From contig JAEMWC010001583.1 of assembly GCA_016490735.1 (NCBI GenBank), forward strand, positions 66,666 through 130,665: DNA of 64,000 bases. The letters are read 5' to 3'. The notes under the pieces were generated by a model. The model ran no database searches and was not told the DNA's origin. It worked only from the letters and a program-made list of their open reading frames with translations. Position 1 is the stretch's first letter. The number at the start of each line of letters is the position of its first letter. This DNA comes from Pachyseris speciosa. Lineage: Eukaryota > Cnidaria > Anthozoa > Scleractinia > Pachyseridae. This document shows positions 56,756 through 64,000 of the stretch, piece after piece. The position numbers and the translations under genes are program-made.

Positions 56756-57075
56756 ATGTATGAATATGTATGAATATGTATGAATATGTATGAATATCAT
56801 ATATTTGAACTGCGATGCAGATTGAAGAACGAATATGTGAATGATCATAGCAGTTATGAACACTACTTCAGCAGTAGTGAAAACCGCCTGTAAAGAAGAA
56901 CAAAATGACCAGCACTCAGTTGGCTTGTTAACTTAGCTGGTAGAGCACTGTACCGGAATCGTAGAGGTCGTGGGTTCGAATCCCGTACAATCCTGAATTT
57001 TTTTTCAGGCCTTATTTTTTACTACCGTTTAAGTAGTGTTCATAACTGCGATGATCATTCACATATTCAGAGAGA
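56756..57075 (+). mobile_element. tRNA-containing repeat with 36-bp inverted ends
   Basis: GAATATGTGAATGATCATAG...AACACTAC (56831-56866) is mirrored at 57033-57068 with one difference. Between them lie a tRNA-like core and the hairpin CCTGAATTTTTTTTCAGG. Five TATGAATATG units precede it. It shares hairpin and tail with the cassettes at 2911-3588. Confidence 0.7.
56921..56994 (+). tRNA. tRNA-like core, anticodon unclear
   Basis: Acceptor GGCTTGT/ACAATCC has one mismatch. A box (TTAGCTGGTAGAGC) and B box GGTTCGAATCC are good. The anticodon arm (CTGTACCGGAATCGTAG) pairs poorly, so identity cannot be assigned. Confidence 0.35.
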
Positions 57076-58514
57076 GGATAACCAAACCGTTTATTTCATT
57101 GCTAACTTTTCCTTGGCTTTACAACGTTTGATGAACAAAATTTTCTTTATAAGGGAGAAATCCAACGTTTGATTTCGTCGCGCCGTAGTAAAAAAATATT
57201 ACTTCCGGAACGGGCGCGGTCCGGATGGAATAAGGCTGGACCGGCTAAAAGCGCCTTATTAGACAATCATTTTCAAGGATTTAGGTTCCGTCCCGCTGAG
57301 ATGCTTCAGGAAAAAATAAGATCCTTTTTTATTTTAAATACATTATACGTACCTTTTTTTTATTAATATGAATTAGAAACAAAAATGAGATGTCGCATTG
57401 TTTCAAAATGATCGACAACTGCTTTATTCACTACTTTCACGCACTTTTCTTGGCATTGCGATTTGAAGATGCCAACTTTGTACCAAAACCAAGATTATAA
57501 GATTGACGTTGAGTAGATCCCAGGCTTGCAAATGCAACTGAGGCAACGTTTTAATGCAATGAGCTAATAATAGTGAACGATTTTATCTTCGCCATATGCA
57601 TAATGACCATTATCCGAGCATTTTATTGGTGTCTTTTGAATACCTTGAACATTTTAGAAGGAAAGACGGAGTATTAAGTCAGAGCAGAGGAATGAAAGGT
57701 GGGATCGAGTAGTGATGAATGAATGAATAATTCGTTTACCATTCATTGATTTTTCATTCATTTAGATAAATATTTTCTGCCGCTCACGCGACATTTCAGT
57801 AACCAACGAAGAATCCTTCACCAATCACACTTATCAATCAACCCTTTATCGCCAATCACGCTGTCTCAACTGCGGTAAAATCTATCGTACTATTTACCAC
57901 TATGCAATTTTTTAAAGGCTATTGAGTACATTTTTGAGCTTTCCAACGTGTTTGGCTTGAAAACTATTTGAGTTTTAACTGGTACTCAGGCCACAGAAAA
58001 ACAGTCTTGAAAGTGTGCTTTGACAGTTTAACATGATTAAAGCACGTGCGTCATCTTCCAGTGAAATGATATGTCTTTTGAAGGGACAGCGTTCGTCAAA
58101 CAAATTTAATGGATATTTTCCTCGATAACCTTAACCTAGAATCTGGAAGAACTTTCAAGAGAAGTAAAAGGATCGTAAACAGATCTTATTAGAGCACCTT
58201 CAATTATCTATAATGCGTCATTGCATCCAGCGTCATAGCGCTCTATCAATACCTCCTGCGTGACATTCGTAACGATGTTTCCTATTGATAATATTACGTC
58301 TCGAACAATCTACCACATACGACTTTCCCTGCAACGGCAATAGACCCTTCTAGACTTTTACCATCTAAAAATACAAAGACTTATAAAATCCATGCAGCAA
58401 AATTGTACGTGTATTTACTACATGTTGAAGTACATGCATAATCCAGTGGAAATAATTTTCTTTTTACACTAGATGCGTCTTGCATTTTCTAGCTAAAACC
58501 GATCTACACGCTTT
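57076..58514. other. Intergenic upstream of transposase half
   Basis: No gene supported. (TGAA)n-like runs at 57715-57765. Confidence 0.4.
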
Positions 58515-58523
58515 GTGAAGGAG

Positions 58524-59510
58524 ATGGAACAGGCAGTTGTGACTGGTGGGAGAGTTGGGCACACGCAGAGAGACAAGTTTCCAAAGACCCTTACCTTGCA
58601 GCTAGATTTCGACAAATCACTCAAGACTCCTAAAATCACTTCTCAGGACTGCTATTTCTCTGCGAAGCTAAGAACGCACCACCTGGGTATGTACTGTGCA
58701 AACGACGATAACATTTATTGTTTCCTGTATGATGAGTGTACCGCTAGCTCAGGGCCGAATGAAGTCATCAGTCTTCTTGACTATTTACTCATTCAAATCG
58801 AGAATAAGCTCGGAAAACATGACCACATTATCATTTGGTGTGATAACGCTCCTGGACAGTTCAAGGAATGTTTCCTGTTCTTTTACCTCGACTATATCGT
58901 GAGATGTGGGAAGTTTTTGAGAGCTGACTTGAAGTTTTTGCTGGAGGGACACACTTACTCCGTTTGTGATAGACGCTTTGGAACCATACAAAGTATTTTT
59001 CAAAGGCAAGAAATTATCGACGTTCCTCGAAAATGGGCAACCGTTTTAGAACGTGAGCAACTATCGAACGTGGTAGTTAACTGGGTTACATTGAACATGA
59101 TAAAAGACTACAAATCTTTCCTCCGATTGCAGTACGTCAGCCGGAACGAGGATTTGGAGGGTGAACGATTTGAAGTAAAAAACATCGCCTGGCTCAATTT
59201 CGGTTACGGTGAAACAGTCGACCAGAACGGAGAGCTTCAGTTGGTGCATCATCCAGAGAGTGTCTTTGTAAGATTCGAGATGAATTCTAAACAATTTCCG
59301 AGGAAAATTTCCTTTCTAAAGAAAAGGCAGGGCATTAAACTAAGGCCAGAACTTCTCACTACTGTGAGACAAGAAAGAAGGCCTGTGCGCGAGGATGTTA
59401 AACGATCTTGTGTTAAGTTAGCAAGGAAGTATCTCTCTGAACATGCTATTCGATTTTATGAATCACTGCCTTCGGCAGATGAAGAAAATGAAGACAGTGA
59501 ATTAGAGTGA
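58524..59510 (+). pseudogene. DUF7869-like transposase, C-terminal half
   Basis: The open frame runs from at least 58515 (first ATG 58524) to stop 59508-59510 with no damage. Motifs: LTLQLDFDKS, FLYDECTAS, IIIWCDNAPGQFKECF, FLLEGHTYSVCDRRFG and an acidic C-terminus. A D.D ... CDN..Q.K ... GHT...D..FG series is the RNase-H-fold signature I associate with DUF7869-type transposases of invertebrates. The N-terminal half expected upstream is not there, but a matching half lies at 61262-62674 in the opposite orientation. TTTCTAG or CTTTGTGAAG just before could be splice acceptors. Confidence 0.6.
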
Positions 59511-59640
59511 AGACACATTAAAAGTTTTTGTTAGTCATTAATTTGTACTATAGTCTCATACTATACACCATTGTTCAAAGATATATTTTCCGTGGTGCAA
59601 CTCCCATATTAAAGTGAAAACGAAAATTTGGTTGATCAAG

Positions 59641-59795
59641 GAGTTGATAATATAAATTGATCACCGTACAGGGATTCGATTAGCTGACGTTTCGAGCGTT
59701 AGCCCTTCGTCGGAGCGAATCGCTCCGACGAAGGGCTAACGCTCGAAACGTCAGCTAATCGAATCCTGTACGGTGGTCATTTATATTATCAACTC
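59641..59795. repeat. 155-bp near-perfect palindrome
   Basis: Centre at 59719: TCGGAGCGA-A-TCGCTCCGA. Arms extend about 76 bp each way (CGTTAGCCCTTCGTCGG, CGAAACGTCAGCTAATCGAA, TATAATTTATATTATCAAC type) with few mismatches. Spacerless palindromic repeat. Confidence 0.9.
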
Positions 59796-59829
59796 TGTTG
59801 ATAAACAAATTTTGTGTTTCACTCCCCCA

Positions 59830-59860
<31 letters not shown>

Positions 59861-60829
59861 ACCCTTTTTCCCATATTAAAGTGTCTGGAGTGCTCGCATT
59901 TATGGTTAAACTTGTGGTTTTCACACCTGAGCTGACCCTCTAAAGAGTTATCTTGGTACATTTCAGCTTATAAGACTGGAATATATTGGATTACTGAGAG
60001 AAAGCGTGACGACAGCTGGTTTCCCTTCGATGTAAAACGAATTTATGCCATAACTGTAAAGCTAGGATGCTTTTTTACTTTGCGAAGGCACACCCGTAAA
60101 TTTCATTGGGGTCTGTTTAATTTTCCACGTCTTAAAACAACCCGAGTGCAAACTGACCAATTATAAAAATCAAAGGGATCACAGCTAATGAAATATCTTG
60201 GGAAAACCAGGGCTAGGATTAAATTACTTTACCGCAATTCCTCGAATAAGCAGCGCCAACACCCTCGGCCAAAATAGCAAATAAGTGCCCCCCCCACCCC
60301 CTAAATAGTAGGGATTCACGGAAAACCTGTTTCTATTGTCACTTTGGTTATAATCTTTTAAGTTTTAACTACACCGACATCAGTATATGTAGGAGAAGTA
60401 CGGTACTCTTTCTGGCGTTCATCCCGAGTTAGAGTCGTGAAACGTTTCACGATAAGATTTAAAATTGCTGAATTACATAATATAAAACGCGGCTGTGAAT
60501 TTTGCCCATCGAGTTTGCTCCTGGTAAGTTCTGCCGAATTTCTGAGTGCCCGTTCCGACACCTTTCATGAAACGGAGTGGCAGGCGAATCTCTACTCTTA
60601 TGTCTGCCTGAATTTAATCTTGCATGGACACTTTTGAGTAGTTTTCAACACTTTCACATTCGGCCATTATGTAATTTTGTCAGGCTAAAACCCAAGTCGG
60701 AAGTAACCGGTACGCCTGTGCACTTTGGGACAAAGATTTAGTATTCCATAAAACCATCATGATCGCTTTATTTGTTAATAGAATTGAGTGGAGTCCAATT
60801 TCATCTTAAATCATGCGAGAAAAAAGCGC
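59796..60829. other. Intergenic, no gene recognised
   Basis: AT-rich, with a short C-run near 60291. Nothing supportable was seen. Confidence 0.45.
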
Positions 60830-60844
60830 CGCGAAACGCTGGAA

Positions 60845-60962
60845 AGTACAAGACCACCCCACCCCCCATTTCAATGATGAATTCGCGCTGAACCCCTTGC
60901 AATTGCGCCATTTGTCCCATCATTGAAATGGAGGCGGGGGGGGGGGAGGGAAGGGGTGGCCT
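60845..60962. repeat. Inverted repeat with C-rich and G-rich arms
   Basis: CCACCCCACCCCCCATTTCA with ATGATG is mirrored by CATCATTGAAATGG and a G10 run. Could form a hairpin or G-quadruplex. Confidence 0.65.
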
Positions 60963-61214
60963 TAATTTCTCATTTCTCAAGATTGTACCTATGATGGGAT
61001 ACTAGGAGTGTAAACAGTTAATGTAAATACAACAAAACTACATACACACATCATTTTTATTTAAACACGATAATTTTAAAACCTAAAAGCTTGTAGGGTC
61101 GAGTTTTTAAGAATTAAATTAACCTAATCTACATCAAAACATATATACAAATTATATATTATTGAACACTGTAATCAGTAATATATAAAATTCGTCTTTT
61201 CAAACAGTTTATTT

Positions 61215-61913
61215 TTTATTTTATGAAACTAACGACCTCTGTCAGTTTTCAGTTTCTTAAATTATTGTTTCTTCGAGAGGATAACCATGTCATATTTCAT
61301 ACAAGCGAATCTTCTTTCACTTTCTAGCTTGTGAGCGATGTGTTTCTCTTGTAGTTGTTCTAATTCATCGGCACGACTGACGTTACCGTTGTTAATATCT
61401 AAACGTATATTTTTCATTTTGTTGTCAATGCTATCACAGAATTGGCAAGTATCTATCCTGGCCTTTCGAAAGCTGAGTAATTCGCTCAAGTCTTCGTTAA
61501 ATATTTTTCTAAAGGCGGAATAACTAATCACAGGTCCCTTATTTTTAAGCTTTGAACGGTTCGTTTTACTTTATGAAACTAACGACCTCTGTCAGTTTTC
61601 AGTTTCTTAAATTATTGTTTCTTCGAGAGGATAACCATGTCATATTTCATACAAGCGAATCTTCTTTCACTTTCTAGCTTGTGAGCGACGTGTATCTCTT
61701 GTAGTTGTTCTAATTCATCGGAACGACTGACGTTACCGTTGTTAATATCTAAACGTATATTTTTCATTTTGTTGTCAATGCTATCACAGAATTGGCAAGT
61801 ATCTATCCTGGCCTTTCGAAAGCTGAGTAATTCGCTCAAGTCTTCGTTAAATATTTTTCTAAAGGCGGAATAACTAATCACAGGTCCCTTATTTTTAAGC
61901 TTTGAACGGTTCG
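61215..61913. repeat. 350-bp tandem duplication of a transposase exon
   Basis: The block ending in AAACTAACGACCTCTGTCAG starts near 61218 and 61568. Both copies encode the same exon (ISYSAFRKIFNEDL to stop) and differ at only a few bases. Confidence 0.9.
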
Positions 61914-62674
61914 TTTTAAAGTTAGGGTTTTCCTTGACAAATTCTCGCCACATCTTGCGCATTGATATGCAAGAGTCAAAGTACCTTTTCTGAGTTCTGG
62001 ACCTTCTGTAGTGCGATTCAGTCGCTTTTTTGAACAGATGAAGTCAATAACGGCCCTCCGTGCTTCCGGCAAAAGTTTAATTGCATTATTTCCGTGCGCC
62101 CTCTCATGTCTTGTTGGATAGACACACCATCGTCCTCCAGTTTCCTGAGAAGAACCTTGATTTTAACGGGAGAAAATCCGTAACATTTCTGAAAAGCACC
62201 TCGACAAACTGTTCCCAGTGATGGTAACTTGTAGGTAACCCTCCTGACGCCACTAGGACAAACGCTGACTTCCATCAGTCCTGAAAGAATATAATTTTGT
62301 TCGTTGTAACTTTTTTGATAAAAACTTGTTCTCAAAGCCTGGATCATTTGTCGACATTCATGTGGCCTTAGTCGCATCAGACAGCCGTTATTGCACTCAC
62401 ACAGCAATGACATTTTGTGTACGTCTTGATAAGGTCTGTTTTTTCGGGCAATCATCCTTTTCCGTTTGCTGGTGTAAATCTTCGTCAGCTTAGGATTCAT
62501 TTTCTTTCGCCCTCTTTCAACTGAGCTTGCGAGTGGAACTCCTTCTCGGAAATATGCCCAAGGGGTTTCTGGGTTGAAGCGATAAACTAGCTTGTTTAAG
62601 TCGCAAACTCGGCGATCAGCTCCACTTGAAATCGGGACTTGTGCTCTGTTTGACAAACTAGAAGCCCAGGCCAT
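61262..62674 (-). pseudogene. DUF7869-like transposase, N-terminal half with duplicated exon
   Basis: Minus-strand start MAWASSLSNRAQ at 62674 (or a later ATG), then SLLCECNNGCLMRL, VCPSGVRRVTYKLPSLGTV and FQKCYGFSPVKIKVLLRKLE. Frameshifts near 62040 and at an A6 run near 62030 lead to SHYRRSRTQKRYFDS, MRKMWREFVKENPNF, ISYSAFRKIFNEDL and ARIDTCQFCDSI...CMKYDM. SHY.R....R.Y and DTC.FCD are the usual N-terminal marks of the family whose catalytic part lies at 58524-59510. The last exon occurs twice in tandem. A stop follows each copy. Confidence 0.6.
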
Positions 62675-64000
62675 TGGCTTTATTTGACGAGCAACGAAAA
62701 ATTATGAACAGTAGCAATAAGTTCCATATTTATAGCAACCGAAACAAAATCGCGTTGATTCTCGAAATTGCTATAAAGTTTATAAACCACTTGAGATTGA
62801 GAACAGATAACGTGCCCTTTTAAAATACTAGCGTTGCGTAACTCATGTCACGTACACAAGATTTGTTTTCCTTCTATAAAAGGAATGACCCAGATAAGGT
62901 TTAACTAAAATGTATTGTTGTAAAATCATTTAAGTAAAATATAGCTTGATGGGGGTCAAGAAAAGGTAACATGCGAATTTCACTGTATTTAATTCTCCGT
63001 TGTGATCAATCACACTTTGTACGTGTGTCCGTCCTGAATGCCATAAAAATGTATTTTATAAGCAAAGGACGAGTTAGGAATTTTGAAACAAAAAGGTAAT
63101 ACCTTATTTTTTATCCTTTAATGATTATTTGTAAACAAAAGAGAAACACATGCTACAATAGCTTCCAGGCCTTGCGTGACTCCAAGCAGATAAAAATGTC
63201 AAGGGACGCTAGAAGTGACGTGACACGTTGCGAATACTTTGGGGCGCAATGCCTGGTTACTCTCTGCATTTGAGTCGCCGTTCGTCCGCTAAGAGTATCT
63301 TTGAGAAGGATGTTTCTGGGTAAACAAAAAAAAACCAGTTTTCGGTAAGGATGTATGTCATACGCAAAATTTACCTTTACTTCAATGTTTAGTGATCAAA
63401 ACTTTTATCAGACAGGTGATGTTATATTTTGCAGCGAGATGGAGGTGATGACAACTACGTTTTACGTCAGGAAAGTACAGAGCCGCGCCTATGTGAGTTG
63501 ACTGATTTTTTATTTTGATAATTTTTAGACGGCACAGGATGGAAAAAATCGTTAAATTCCGAGACAATTTTCAAGCCGTCAAGGTTGACGCGATATTTTT
63601 AACGAACTTTAAACTTTAGCGGGAAGCTTTCGAGCTACAACAGTTCAAGTAAGTACTTAAGCTTATCTCTTAAGACTTGTGTTTCGATAAATTTAAAAAA
63701 ATGGTTCTAAACAAAGCTTATAATTTCATCCTTTCTAAAATTTTCTTTCTAAACTGCTCAGCTATATAAGTTAACTGGTGACAATCAAAGCGCGCTAGTT
63801 AATCGGATTAATATTAAAATTAAACTTAGTTTTTCTGGAACGGCGGAAGAGGTAAATACCACTTGTGTGGTCAAAGGAAATTGGCCGACACTGAAAACAA
63901 GGCGGCTCTAATTTGTAATGAGCCGTTGCTTACAGATATAATTTTAGCTTTTTGCGCACGAGGCTCTACATTTGCAATTCTTAATGCGCCGTCTTTATTT
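62675..64000. other. Intergenic, AT-rich, to window end
   Basis: CAAGTAAGTACTT at about 63645 resembles a donor but no exon is convincing. Confidence 0.4.

Noticed and set aside
57169..57366. Short plus-strand frame upstream of the transposase half
   Set aside because: No family motif and no splice link to 58524.

Overview
The window looks like nuclear DNA of an anthozoan, most probably a stony coral. The best host marker is a two-exon part of a fibrinogen-like, skeletal-matrix-type secreted protein (4771-4897 and 27853-28374). Splice sites, long introns, TATA/AATAAA signals and dense eukaryotic transposons exclude a prokaryote. Only two genes look like intact host genes: that one, and a four-exon KMT5A-like SET-domain gene on the minus strand (49045-51527). 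Nearly everything else is mobile or virus-like, mostly broken by stops and frameshifts.

Layout. 1-2060: GC-rich, compact, virus-like segment with a SLOG-like fragment overlapping an exonuclease-like gene, then two divergently transcribed RING-finger genes. 2911-3588: three copies of a tRNA-Thr-like repeat cassette, two direct and one inverted, between 12-bp direct repeats. 4898-27852: one 23-kb intron holding a nest of transposons. A CR1/L2-like LINE remnant (5077-5336 continued at 26964-27345) was split by a ~10-kb helicase-encoding transposon (5337-26963, 73-bp TIRs, 9-bp target duplication). That transposon was in turn split, inside its RecQ-like helicase exon, by an 11.6-kb EnSpm/CACTA-like element (15164-26749, TIR CACTCTT, 3-bp duplication). 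The EnSpm-like element itself carries several foldback MITEs.

28375-37600: host 3' UTR, a degenerate LINE, a MITE-dense stretch, and a DUF3504-like pseudogene cut by a 748-bp MITE with a 9-bp duplication. 37610-40778: a second, truncated copy of the EnSpm-like element. 41300-43940: two convergent virus-like genes whose stop codons abut. 44007-46740: a CR1/L2-like LINE with a 2A-like motif. 46949-48403: a 575-bp tandem repeat. 52690-56755: a GC-rich minus-strand LINE. 56831-57068: a tRNA-like core inside 36-bp inverted repeats. 58515-62674: two halves of one transposase type in opposite orientation, plus a 155-bp near-perfect palindrome.

The clearest new story is the dated order of insertions in one intron: host gene, then LINE, then the helicase transposon, then the EnSpm-like element, then MITEs. 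Each step is supported by target duplications or by reading frames that resume exactly. All family names were assigned by reading; no database search was run.
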